From assembly GCF_000237925.1 (NCBI RefSeq), contig NC_031499.1, positions 7,446,195-7,510,194 of the forward strand: a DNA stretch of 64,000 nucleotides, written 5' to 3'. Position numbers and translations under genes: made by a program. Each line of letters starts with the position of its first letter. Within the stretch, counting starts at the first letter, position 1. The notes beneath the pieces are model-generated. The model worked only from the letters and a program-made list of their open reading frames with translations. It was not told the origin of the DNA and made no database searches. Shown in pieces: positions 22,911 to 34,489 of the stretch. This stretch comes from Schistosoma mansoni. Taxonomy: Eukaryota; Platyhelminthes; Trematoda; Strigeidida; Schistosomatidae.

Positions 22911-23224
22911 AGTTATATTTAAATTGTGGGAAAATCTTCTATCCATATGGCTCTAACAAAGCATTTAACAATGAATCAGTTTAGAATGTATTTTAGAGGT
23001 ATATTGAATAGTTGAAATAAATGAAGATTAAAGAAGTATATGACTATACTTGTTAACGTATTGAAATCTATGGTCCATCGAAACAGTCAGTACTAGGTTG
23101 ATTATAATTAATTGATTGAACTCTTCCTTCAGTTAACGTCTTATCTTTAAAAGTTCTACTCTACTTTTGTTACCAAGTCATTGTAATATTATGTTTATGA
23201 TTATGTAATGGCTTTTTAATATTT

Positions 23225-23290
23225 GTAGAATGCTGGTCGGCAGCCTATGCTCCATTGGGAGTAACAGGCGCAAGTAAGTAAACAAGTAAG
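23225..23290 (+). mobile_element. RTE-like LINE extreme 3' end
   Basis: Only the last codons (gaatgctggtcggcag, tatgctccattgggag) and the aagtaagtaaacaagtaag tail remain. Confidence 0.75.
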
Positions 23291-23411
23291 TTTTAATATT
23301 TGGATTCATATCAATTCTCATAGATTATCTTCGAATAATGATATGTCAATTCTGAATAAGCCGAAAGAACGTTTGACATATATATGATCAAGATTATTGT
23401 AATATATATAG

Positions 23412-23662
23412 GATCTGTTGTGAACTCAGTGTGGTCAGTCTGTTCGGTATATAAACTCAGCATGTTTGAAATATAATGATTCATACCACAGAGGTTGTTA
23501 TTGATGTTCTGAACTTAACTGGCTGGGCTAAGCAGAAAAGCAGGACCGACAAGTACTCTAGACTGTTTGTACAGGTTTCGTGTGTCACTGTTCTAATCGA
23601 TAACTCGCTGCTCTCTAATTGGCCGTTTTATCAAGGCATCCACCAGGCCACAGGTTGTAACA
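23412..23662 (+). mobile_element. LTR-A 3' half
   Basis: Holds the TATA box (ggtatataaactcagc) and the downstream part (ggttgttattgatgttctg, ctggctgggctaagcag) and ends at gttgtaaca, consistent with an LTR CA end. 5' half absent. Confidence 0.6.
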
Positions 23663-23889
23663 ATCCTACAGTAACTGATATTTGCAACACTTCAACAATA
23701 TTTCCCAAAAGATGGAACATCAAAGATAAGATAGGATTACAATATAGACTGATATATATGACAAAAATGAAACTGAATTAGGATAACTCTGTATATATAA
23801 AGTCATAACAAGTAAATAGAAAGTAGTAATAAATAATTAGAAACCAGGATAGTTCAGTCATATGGATATATGAATTAGATCAAACATAT

Positions 23890-24200
23890 ATACTCAAGCA
23901 AAGATGGATAGTGGCTAACAGTGGAATCCAGGACGCTCGTTTCGCCCTATTTGGGACTCGTCCGCTGATTGTACCTGCATCTCAGAGTTGATGTTCACCC
24001 TGGGACTCGAACCCAGTAGCTTTCGCTTCAAATGCCATCGCGTTATCCACTCAGCTACTGAGTCGTGATAGCCACTTGCTTGTGCAATGGGGTGAAGTTT
24101 AAATTCACTTAGTATTGTTTGTTTGCATATACACCAATTAAAATCTGGCCAGTTGCAGTCCTAAACATCAATAAAAAGATTCAAACAAACAGTACTAAGT
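23890..24200 (-). mobile_element. SmA copy
   Basis: Near-complete minus copy: hammerhead, B box (gggactcgaacccag on the plus strand), A box and the tail near aacagtactaagt. The core reads CGGACGA instead of CUGACGA. Confidence 0.8.
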
Positions 24201-24354
24201 TAATATATATTCAAGGTTAATATGAAAACAAAAAAAAAGATGAAATAACTTGAGATCTTCATCTATTAGATCTTTCAAATCGTTAGCAAATATTTCTATA
24301 AATACATTTGAATTTTAGAATTCACAATATAATTAAAAATAATGAATAAGTATA

Positions 24355-24580
24355 CCAGCTAGATGGTCTAAAGATTGAGCTGTCGCGTTCGAAAGTAATA
24401 GGTGCTAGGTTCAAATCTCCTGAAAGGGGAATGTGGATACTCACTGGTGAGGAGTCCCATAATAAAACAAAACGGCCATCCAGTTAATTCAAATTTTCCA
24501 TGGTGGTCTAACTTCAATGGATTTATGATCTCAACTATTAAAATTACTGTAATATCTACAAAACCCCTTCTGATTTCATC
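24355..24580 (+). mobile_element. HHR-B copy
   Basis: tRNA-like block (aggttcaaatctcc), hammerhead with ctggtgaggag and acaaaacggccatcc (core mutated) and the full 3' block ending aaaaccccttctg. Confidence 0.7.
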
Positions 24581-24721
24581 ATAGTTTGAAATTTATCAAC
24601 AATACTCATACACTCTCTTATTAATGATCAAAATTAGGATATTTACATTTCATAGTAAGTGCTTAGCGAATTTATTATTTTTTTCTTAATTTTTTAACAT
24701 CGTTATTTATTACTTTATTAT

Positions 24722-25292
24722 TATCAGAAGGGATTTATGTGGATATTATAGTAATTTTTACTAGTTGAAATCATGAGTCGATTGACAGTAGACCATCATA
24801 GATAACCTAGAAGCACTGGAAAGGCCGTTTCGTCCTATTGTGGAATTGTTCAGTGGCAGTGTGCATTCACAATATCACCTCGCGAGATTCAAATAATATC
24901 TACAAAATCCACTTCTGATATTATGGAACATATACTCACTAGTGACTGCCTTCAACAGGTATTTCCAGGAATTCTAGTGAGAAGCAGTGACCAGTGGAAT
25001 TCAATCGAGTCTGTTATGAGATATTAACTCAATGAAGACAATGATGGACGGTTGCTAAACTTCGTGGGCTGGTTGAAGTTAGACAATAACACTGCTGGAT
25101 ACCAACTAAGTGGTTTATTGGTTAAGCTCTCGCGTACAAGACTGATACGTCTTGTGTTCGAATCCCACGAGATGGAATTACAGATGTGCACTGCCACTGA
25201 GGAGTTCCATAATAGGAAGGAACGGCCTTTCCAGTACTTCCAGGTTTTCCATAATGGTCTAACTTCAATTGACTCATAACTTCAACTAATAA
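24722..25292. mobile_element. HHR-B composite foldback element
   Basis: The left arm (24722-24890) is a minus-strand 3' block and hammerhead cut at cgcgagattc. It is joined to aaataatatctac and acttctgatat, then to a full plus-strand unit (from about 24930: leader, tRNA-like block, hammerhead, 3' block). The outer ends are inverted copies of the 3' block. The same internal junction occurs at 34539/34540 and 44090/44091, so this composite spread as a unit. Confidence 0.8.
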
Positions 25293-25720
25293 AATTCCTT
25301 TATTATTAGTTTAATATTCATATTATCATTATCATTAAACACATATTTATATGAATAGAATTATAATGAGGAAAAAAACAAGGAGAAAAATCAATAATCA
25401 ATAAAATATTACCCTACTCATTTTCAATAAGTTCTGAGTTCGAATCTTGCCTGGTGAGATCGTGGATGTGTACTGATGAGTAGTACCATACTATGACTAA
25501 ACGACCATCCAGTACTTCCAAGTTTTCCATAAAGGTCTAACTTCAATTGACTCATAACTTCAACTAATAAAATTCCTTTATTATTAGTTTAATATTCATA
25601 TTATCATTATCATTAAACACATATTTATATGAATAGAATTATAATAAGAAAAAACGAAAAAAAAAAGAAAAAAAACACAAAGAAAAATCAATAATCCATG
25701 AAATATTACCCTACTCATTT
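25247..25720 (+). repeat. Tandem duplication of HHR-B 3' end plus flank
   Basis: The HHR-B 3' block and about 150 bp of its downstream flank (taataaaattcctttatt, cattatcattaaacac) are repeated with a period of 278 bp (for example 25271 and 25549). The second unit carries a short HHR-B piece (from about 25435) upstream. Confidence 0.85.
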
Positions 25721-26635
25721 TTTTCAATCTGTTTTCCCTATTCTCTTTAAATAATAAAACTAACCAAAAATCTTTTTTTTAAAAAAAAACAAAAAAAATT
25801 TGTCAATTTTTACTTTTATCAAAGTTTTTTTTCTTTTTTGCTGACCAATGATAAATAATATTGATAATAATAATAATAATTATTATTATAACAATAAAAA
25901 TAATAATAATAGTAATAATAATAATCGTTATTTGATTTATTATTATTTTTTTATTTTTTTGGTTAAATAAATAATTTTTCACTAAAATTAATATTCATTA
26001 ATATTCATTTTTCTTTTTTTTCTTTTTTTCTTTCTTTTTTTTGTTTTTTTGGCAATTATTCATTGTTATTCATTTATCTCCTTTTAAATGTTTATGATTC
26101 GTTTTAACTTGAGTTAATCTTTCTGTTCTTTATTCTATATCATCGTTATCATCGACGTCATCATCGTTGTAGTCGCCGTCGCCGTCTTCTTCTTCTTCTT
26201 CTACTCTTTCTTTCTTTTCTTTTTCTAGGGTGATAAATCTTCGGCTTTTCTGGTAAAAGAATAAAGAGAACAAAATGGTTTATAATGTTCATGAAAACAT
26301 AAATTTTATAGTTATAGAATGATTATGATAATATGTGTGTAATGAAAGTTAGTTGCTTATTGCATAATTCATTCATTTCAGTTATTCATTAGTCTCATTC
26401 ATTCATTCTTTCTTTCTTTGTTCAAGTTTGTCATTGATATTAATACTTTTGTAGAATAAACCAATTGTGGGTAGTAATGAAATTCAATATAAAGATTTTG
26501 TTTTCTTTCAGATTAGTTAATGTTATGTCCCGGTAACAATAATGAATGGTAACTTTAGCATCCTGTGAATCACATTCGAAGAAATTCAAACACTTCACTT
26601 CTACCTGAAGTTTGTACTGCTAATGATGTCGTTCA
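25721..26635. repeat. Low-complexity T-rich and AAT/ATT tracts
   Basis: Poly-T and T/C runs (25770-25840, 26010-26050), (AAT)n at 25865-25925 and (TCG)/(TCT)n at 26155-26205. No gene seen. Confidence 0.7.
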
Positions 26636-26700
26636 TAAGGACGATGAAAACTGTACGACCAAACCATTCAGCTTAGAGAATAAACCTACATCAAAAGTTT

Positions 26701-27105
26701 ATGAACCAATATTAGGCATATATTTTTTATAGTATAATTGCTAAGTAACTAAACTATTCATGTTCATGTTCCCCTTATCATGAGCTTTATTTTGACCTAT
26801 AGACTATTATTGTACGATTAACCATTCTTGAGTTATCCCTAGTTTATTAATTTCTGTCTCCCCCTATTCACAGCCACATTTGGCTAAATCTTGTACAAAT
26901 GTTATTTTCCTATTTATGGTACGATGTGGTTTGTTTGATTGGTATATAAACTCAGTATGTTTGAAATATAATGTTTCATAGTGCAGAGGCTATTATTGGT
27001 GTTCTGAACTTAACTAGCTGGGCTAGGCAGAAAGTAGGTCCGCTAAGTACTCTTAACTGTTCGTACGGGTTTTGTGTGACGTTGGTCCAATCGATAACTC
27101 ACAAG
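26701..27105 (+). mobile_element. LTR-A copy
   Basis: Holds the aattgctaagtaac, gagctttattttgacc, ttgagttatccctag, cacagccacatttggc and TATA (ggtatataaactcag) blocks in order, then the downstream part to atcgataactcac. No internal retroelement sequence follows. Confidence 0.65.
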
Positions 27106-28077
27106 TATATTCAATTCCTAGTGCTTTTATTCTCTTTGAGATTGGAAGTTTGAATGTTCCATTTTTTAAATGGCATTGTGTTAATCATTGATAATTCGAA
27201 TACTTCATATGAATGATATAAATGTTATAGATGTTGAACAGATTAGAGGTTACCTTGATTCAGCAGATTAGTCAATAATGTGGTGGTGTTTAAGAAGAAA
27301 GTTACTGGGTTTGATTCTCAGTGACATGCTAACACCATTAAAGTTCTTTAGGCCTATTAAGGTAAAGTCTGTTGATTTTTGTAACGTGAACCATTCCTGG
27401 AGATACACATATTCGTCATGCATATGTATTTTTATGAAGAAATGGTGACCACCGCTGAGTCTTTACTTCCCGAACGTCACACCTGAGACAATTAGACGAT
27501 ACATTCATACAGGTAACACAAATTTTCACGTATACATTTCGTAGCATGCACATAACACACTAATCCCTTGAGAATATACACGGTCAACGTTACCTGCAGT
27601 CTCGATACTTATGCGCTTCACTCACATTACGGATACATAGGCTTTCACCTAATCGCTTCATAGAATACACATAATCAAAAGCACTCTCTAAGATGGTCTG
27701 ATGGTCACCGCTCCATTTCCTTGTATTTGCTACTAGTTTATTTTGCTTTATCGACCTGTTTTTCCGTCAATACTCTTTTTAAACATATAAGAGGTTGTCC
27801 TTCTACCTCTTTTTGGTTGAACCCAGTGCATAAGCTTTACATTATCTACATACACAAAGCACAAGTTGTAACTCGTCCAATCTACATATTAATCTATTGA
27901 AAAAATGTCCAGCACTTAACTATTTTTGGATACCTCGCATTGTGGTCGAGGAAAATCCGATTACATGAAATGCAGTAATCGATTAGTTTGATTTCCTCTG
28001 ACTGCTTAGGTCAGCTCATATTGTTATCAACACTCAAAATACAGATGATAATTGAACTGAATGAAATGAACATTATA
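27106..28077. other. Non-coding stretch
   Basis: A weakly tRNA-like piece (tactgggtttgattctcag near 27300) may be a SINE head. Nothing else identified. Confidence 0.35.
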
Positions 28078-28285
28078 GATGAGATCATGAGTCAATTGAA
28101 GCTAGACCACCATGGAAAAGCTGGAAGTACCGGACGGCCGTTTCGTCCTATTATGGGACTTCTCAGCAGTGCGCATCCCACAATAGGACGAAACGGCCGT
28201 CCGGTGCTTTCAGGTTTTCCATGGTGGTCTATCTTCAATTGACTCATGATCTCATCTATAAAATTATAAAAATCTCCACGAAACG
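28078..28285. mobile_element. HHR-B near-perfect foldback
   Basis: A minus 3' block and hammerhead (28078-28180) joins a plus hammerhead and 3' block (28177-28285) at gcgcat/cccacaatagg. The two arms are nearly perfect inverted repeats of about 90 bp. The minus core reads CUGAGAA; the plus core lacks its first strand. Confidence 0.85.
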
Positions 28286-28519
28286 TCCTTCTGAAATGAA
28301 CATCAGATAATTTCACTACTAATCACAATCAGTCAATACTATAATAAACTGTAATAAAATAGTTATATTGATCCAATCCTAATAGAATGTTCAGTTTTAG
28401 TTATCAATCATACGATTATTCAATCTCTTTACAAATAACGATTGAATATTAGTACTTAATGAAAGAAACTATAAGAAAATATACCTAGTTTTGTTTAAAT
28501 CAGCTAAAGGTGATTATAT

Positions 28520-28935
28520 TCACTTGGTATTGTTGACTTGTATCTTACCATTGTTATTTAAGACTAATTGATCAGTCTTTTGTTAGCATATGCACATCCT
28601 GTGTGGACTGCCTCCATGTTGCCTTACGTCCACATAGAATATATCCTAACAGAAGACTGATCAATAGTAGTCCAAAATAAAAAAACGGGAAGATACAAGT
28701 CAACAACACCAAGTGAATATAACCTTACCTCATTGAATAAACAGGTGGCTATCAGGACTCAGTAGCTAAGTGGATATCGCGATGGCTTTTGAAATGAACG
28801 GCACTGGGTTCGATTCCAACAGTGAATATCATCTCCAAGATGCAGGTACATCCAGCTGATGAGTCCCAAAAAGGACGAAACGCTCATCCTGGATTTCATT
28901 GCTAGCCACTATCCATCATTGCTTATAATTGTGAT
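28520..28935. mobile_element. SmA variant pair with preserved hammerhead core
   Basis: A minus piece (28520-28620) meets a plus copy (28625-28935). The hammerhead at 28850-28894 has stem-I strands atccag/ctggat, CTGATGA (28856-28862), GTCCC/GGAC, GAAA and triplet ATC (28886-28888). This copy uses the variant 5' block (gatacaagtcaacaac) also seen at 47.5 and 50.3 kb. Confidence 0.8.
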
Positions 28936-29099
28936 TAGTTCACATAAAATAGCAGATATTTTTCCTCTTTTTCTTGATTGAATCTCTTTATTTTCTTTCC
29001 TTTTCATATTGATATCAATCTAATTTATTAAGTAAACATACTTCATATCAAGTGATTTAATAAATATCGTTTTTTAGCCTTCAGGGCAAATTTTTTTAT

Positions 29100-29220
29100 T
29101 TTCATAACGCTATCATCATCATTGTCATCATCAATATGATCACCAACATTTACTATGGAAATGTATCAAGATGATGATGATGATGATGATTTGGATGATG
29201 ATGATGATGATTGGAAAACC
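29100..29220. repeat. (ATC)n and (GAT)n in inverted arrangement
   Basis: A cat/atc run near 29110-29140 faces a gat run at 29170-29215, so the segment can fold on itself. Confidence 0.8.
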
Positions 29221-29570
29221 TCTGATTATGAATTGTGTTAAGTTTTAATATGATACATAAAAGTACAATAAATTGATGTAGTAGAATTGATCAATGATGT
29301 TTCCAGTAAATAACATCATTATTCTAATTTAATATCTTACTGGGTATATTCTGTTTACTAAGAAATTCCAAGGACCCTTCGACAGTAAAAGAACTTAATG
29401 GGTTCCTGTATTATTTTGCCAAACTTGTGAAAGTGAATGTTATCTTTTTATAAAGATTGTGTTCACATGTAGAAATATCCAAAATGTTACTGGAAAACTC
29501 TTTGAAGAAACCATATTGATAATAGACATTAAATAGGAAGAATAATGTATTTTTAAAATGTCAGTGAAGT

Positions 29571-29680
29571 GAATTTGAAGTGAATCCAACGTTTCTTCTG
29601 GCAATCTGGTCCAAGCTTTTTCAAGGAAATATTTCCTTGGACCAGATTACCAGACGAAACGTTGGATTTACTTCAAATTC
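29571..29680. repeat. 110-bp palindrome with 45-bp arms
   Basis: Arms 29571-29615 and 29636-29680 are inverted copies with three mismatches, around a loop that is itself palindromic (aaggaaatatttcctt). A related half-site lies at 47337-47398. It may be a short foldback or MITE-like DNA element. Confidence 0.85.
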
Positions 29681-30074
29681 ATTCGATGAGATTATACAAA
29701 TATATTCTTCATATTTTGTGTCTTACATCAACTCGGCGCTCAAATACTTTACTTTGAAACTATTCCCTCTAATTTAGACGACAGTTCTTACATATTTATA
29801 CAAACTCAAAATCTCTTAAACACCATGCACAAAATGTGATCGATGCTATTCATTCACGTATCCTGATATTTGGAATTTAACATTACACAAAGATCTTCTA
29901 TGTTATATAAGTTATCACCTAGTGAACATGATCTTTTCACCGATTATGTTGCTACAGTTGTTAACATAATAAACACTTATGTAAAAAGAATATTGGGCAA
30001 GACTATAATTTATGGACAAGCCAATCAGAAGCGTTTGAGGGATTTCAAGGTCACGGCACCGATTTCAGTACCTG

Positions 30075-30455
30075 ATGCTCATGTACGATTGGTTCACAGA
30101 TAATTTTAGAGAAGACTTGACAATTAAGCGGCTACAACAAATGAAACTACTAGAAAGTTACTGTATTTGTAATTACGAGTATTAAATGACTTGTAGACCT
30201 TGTGCAGACTACCGTGATGTTGTCTTTCGATGTAATATATGTTGGAGGAAGACGTTTGCTAGAATGGGAAACTTAATCGCTCGATCCAGATTGAGACTAA
30301 GGCATATTATAATAATTGCCGCCAACTGTATGATAAAGGCACCAGTAACATTGGCTGCAATAATCGCAGATGTTACTGAAGCTTCGACTGTTCAGTGGTA
30401 TGAGTATTGTAGGGAAATATCCATAATAAAGATGATAAACTTACACAACTAGAGT
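30075..30455 (+). pseudogene. Merlin-like (IS1016/IS1595 group) transposase N-terminal fragment
   Basis: Two stretches in different frames read as one N-terminus: FREDLTIKRLQQMKLLESYC, then (from 30186) CRPCADYRDVVFRCNICWRK with a zinc-ribbon-like Cys pattern, RSRLRLRHI, and APVTLAAIIADVTEASTVQW followed by YCREI. This order (Cys motif, aromatic/Arg block, helix-turn-helix-like segment) fits Merlin transposases, a family first described with schistosome members. The DDE catalytic part is absent, and a stop separates the two frames. It probably mediated cut-and-paste transposition when complete. Confidence 0.6.
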
Positions 30456-30839
30456 ACACACAAACAATAATGAATCTATGTGGTCGAGGCTGAGAGGGTT
30501 TTTATGACCTTATCATGGCTCAAGAGACCAACTTTTATGGAGCTATATGGATGAGTTCCTCTGCCTTATGCATTACGGTTTTGCGACCTTTGAACCTTTT
30601 TAACCTTGATAAGTTTTTGGACCATATAAAAGAAGTGTATCCACTTTAATTATTTGATTTTGTATAATATATTTTCACTCTATGCTGACTGTTTACTGAT
30701 TGGTTAACATTTCTCAAGGTTACTTAAGATTCTTTCAAAGGTCGTCCATAAATTGTAGTCTCAATGAATATTGTATATATTATATTCAAATTATTAACTC
30801 AACATGCAGTTACATGGATAATTTGTATTTATGCAATTA

Positions 30840-31020
30840 GACGGGTAGCGCAAAAGAGGAAAGCCAAAGAACACATTACGCCGGGAAATAGAAGCAGATA
30901 TGAAAAGGATGAATAACAACTGGAAAGAACTGGAAAGGATTGCTCAGGACAGGATTGGATGAAGAATGCTGGTGTGAGGTCTATGATCCTCCACGGGGGT
31001 TAACAGCCGTAAGTAAGTAA
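30840..31020 (+). mobile_element. RTE-like LINE 3' end
   Basis: The C-terminal codons ([20 protein letters not shown]-like, [14 protein letters not shown]) and 3' end gtaagtaagtaa. 5'-truncated. Confidence 0.8.
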
Positions 31021-31707
31021 TTAGATTGATTGATAAATTAAAACAAAGAAAGAACAATATAATTAGACGTCTACGTAACTAACATCTCAAGTTTAAAAAG
31101 AATAGAATACAAAGCAGATCGACAAACATAGTTAAGATAGAAGTGTACTTATCTAATGAAAAGTAGTGGTATAGAGTAGGATCTATGATGTAGTAGTTAC
31201 CAGTAATTATAATCATGATAAAAGAGGTTATGTACGAATAATGACATTATTAAGTGATTACATAATAACCCAACAAGGCAGGAAATAAGAGAAAGATGTG
31301 GACGTAATTGTCATTAAGTGAAAAATATCTCCTTATCGACGAAATCAGTTACTCAAGTTGTAAACAAAACCCAAGGTCAAGAGTTTTCTCTCAACCAGTT
31401 TCAACCACAAACTTGTATCTTAACATAATGTACACGATATCAATTTACCTAGATTGGTTGCCACGGTCGAACTTGACCGATAAAACACTATCTACATTAA
31501 AAAGGATCTGACATACATGATATTGGTCACTATCCAGAATATTCAAGATATTCATTAGCAGGCTGATGATTGATATCAAATCGAAATATTATGCAAAAAT
31601 GACCATTTGGTAGTGAACAATATTATGTTGTGTAACACTTAAAACTGATAATATTCACTGAGTTCAACCATTTGACTTAGTAACTGAACATCATAGTGTA
31701 CATTACC
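31021..31707. other. Non-coding stretch
   Basis: Nothing recognised. Confidence 0.35.
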
Positions 31708-32038
31708 AGAAGGGGGTTTTGTGGAGATTTCAGTAATTTTTTATATAGTTGAAACCATGAGTCAATTGAAGCTAGGCCACAATGGAAAACCTGGGAGCAC
31801 TGGACGACCGTTTCGTCCTATTGTGTGACTCTTCAGTGGCAGTGCGCATCCACGATCCCGCCTCGCTAGATTCGAACCCAGGACCTACCAGTCTCGCGCC
31901 AGAGCACTTAAACGATAGACCACTGAGCCGGCATCCACTGCACTGCTGAGGAGTCCCATAATGGGACGAAACGGCCATCCAGTGCTTCCAGGTTTTCCGT
32001 GGTGGTCTAGCTTTAATTGACTCATGATCTCAACTATA
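31708..32038. mobile_element. HHR-B foldback with intact plus-strand hammerhead
   Basis: The minus unit (31708-31935) includes the B box. The plus hammerhead at 31940-31985 is complete: gcactg/cagtgc, CTGAGGA (31946-31952), GTCCC/GGGAC, GAAA (31968-31971), triplet ATC (31977-31979). The outer ends are inverted repeats. Confidence 0.85.
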
Positions 32039-33584
32039 TAGTGTACATTGTTTAATCATACAATGATTGAAGATGTTTGTCAGGAAGAATTGGGGAATAG
32101 GTCTCAGATAGTATGGTATTATTCAGCAAAATCTGCTTGTCAGAATATAGTTGAAAATGTCATCGGTGAGTTGATCGGTCTTAGATTGTTAAATCAAAAG
32201 AACTAAATTCATTTATTCAGGGTTAAAGACTATACTGATTACTATAAAGTGACGAATCAAATCTAATGAGATGTTTGATTTGTTGTACCAAGCTAGAAAG
32301 ATTTTTAATTTCAAGATGGAGGTTACTTAAAGTTTAAGAATATTCTAGGTTGTGGTAAGAGTTAAACCACCATACTTTTTTTAAAATACGTGACTGAACC
32401 ATTAGCCTATCAATTGAACTCTAAAGAACAATCAAATAACTCTTATCATATCAGTACTCACTCTCTGCTTAATCATATTTAACTTTCAGACAATTCATTT
32501 TCAATTAATGAAGAATACTTATGTTGGACTCCAAAGGAGTCTTCTTTTAAAGTAATCTACAGAGTCAAAGGAACTTGATCGATGTCCTATGACGTTAATT
32601 ATGACAATGAAATTTACCTAGTGTGAACAGACAACCACCTGAACTGGTGTATGCCACACGTAGTCGTTTCTGCTCCATCTTATAACCGTGATAAGTTTGT
32701 ATTCCTGAAGCTGCATGCTGAGGATTCACAAAATCTACGAACCTATAACACAAACTTTCACCCATGTTCTATATATATAATAAAGAAAAACAAATATTCT
32801 TAACTTTTCTCTGATAAGCTTACACTGTCTAATAGGTCCCACTCGCTCAAAGAGACGCTGGAGGTTGTTTTTGGTCGTAGCTCTGAAGAAGGTAGTTGAT
32901 AATCAAATTGATATGTGTTCTGTTCTTTTAAAGTAATGTACAGAGTCAAACGAACTGAATCACAGGGATCGGGGTCGAATCAATATTTTATACACTGCTG
33001 AAGTATTAGCAATCCATGAAATCAAGCCTGAACTTTTGCATGCAGAAACGATTTTTCCAACCTCTCATCCTCATTTATTATTTATTTCCTTATCAATTTA
33101 TATTACAATCTTTCACAACCTCGTATAGACATATATTTTCCATATATGATATGCTTGATGTTATTGTGAGTTTACCTTACTTAGTAAACGGAACGAAAGT
33201 CAATGACATAGTGACACAATAGGCCAATTGTAATCTGTTGTCCCCGACCCTACTAAATAAATCAAGAACTCTTGATAAGGCGCAGAGAATGTATTCTACA
33301 ATCACCCACAAAATACAAAGTCACTAAGCATACAAATCAAGCTTATTTATACAATGATAGAAACAGCCTTGGAAGAGCGTACTAAAAATATACCTTAACC
33401 AATGACAGTCAAGGATTTCCGAGTGAGAAATGTAAGGTGTAGATCAACTACACATCTCTTTCCGCGAAAACATAAAAATTTAAATTTCTAGTATAAAACT
33501 ACTAAAATTAGAACTTTTTCAAAGTGAATTCTAAGGATTCAACAAGGTACACCTTTAAAAAATGATTTTGTTAGAAAACGAAAA
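32039..33584. other. Non-coding stretch, 1.5 kb
   Basis: No repeat shared within the window and no supported gene. A 68-codon frame at 33016 lacks recognisable features. Confidence 0.35.
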
Positions 33585-33815
33585 AATTTTCATAATTGAA
33601 ATCATCAGTCCATTGAAGCTAGTACACCATGGAAAAACCTGGAAGCACTGGAAGGCCGTTTCGTCCAATTTTGAAACTCCTCAGTAGTGCACATCCACGA
33701 TCCTACACTCGCGAGATTCGAACCAAGGACCTACCAGTCTCGCGCCAGATCACTTAACCGATAGATCACTGAGATGGCCAGCATCCAACGGTGTTAATGT
33801 CTAACTTCAAACCAA
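33585..33815 (-). mobile_element. HHR-B copy
   Basis: 3' block, hammerhead (ggaaggccgtttcgtcc on the plus strand), tRNA-like block with gattcgaacc, and leader end (gtgttaatgtctaac). Confidence 0.75.
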
Positions 33816-33994
33816 AACAAAAAATTCTCTTCATTGAATTCTCTTTATTCTTCTTAGTTTTTCATATCAATTTTAATGTAACTACTAACTAGTGAATTGA
33901 AACAATTGAATAAATATATAAGAATGTAGCAAATTAGTAAAAATAAACTTGATAAGTGACAATTCAATATTCAATTCAATGTTCAATGTGTGTT

Positions 33995-34050
33995 ATGTGG
34001 ATAGATATATAGTTAGATAGATAGATAGATAAATAGATAGATAGATACTC
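33995..34050. repeat. (GATA)n microsatellite
   Basis: About ten gata/gat units with small interruptions, followed by T-rich sequence. Confidence 0.9.
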
Positions 34051-34489
34051 CCATTATTCTATTAGACAAGTTTATTAAAGGCTAATCCATACTACTTATT
34101 TCATATAATTAATCAATAAATAGAAGCGGTTTTTTTTAAAAATTTTGTTTGTTTTAATAAAATAAAAACTTTTTTTTATTTTTTTTCCTTTTTTTTGAAT
34201 TTTATGTAACAAATTTAATTGGTTAAAAATTGTGATACATTTAAGTTATTGTAATCAAATTCAAATTTTGAAAAAAAAGTCAGCTAATGTTTATGGAACA
34301 TTGAATGAGTTAAATAATTAATGAGAAATTAAGAAAAGTTACTTGCTTATGACCATTATGATCAACAATGCAGGTATGTTTGGGATGTGATTCTCCTACC
34401 CCCACCCACCGTCGAAATGTAAGATGTTGCTTCACGATTGTGTTGTATGGGTACTGGAACTAATGATAGGAAGTGAAGTAGTTGAGTGT

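Noticed and set aside
29870-30103. 77-codon frame upstream of the Merlin-like fragment as a separate gene
   Set aside because: It shows no domain or start context; only the other-frame segment just before 30186 fits the transposase.
33995-34050. CRISPR-like or regulatory array
   Set aside because: It is a simple GATA microsatellite with no spacers, and the genome is eukaryotic.
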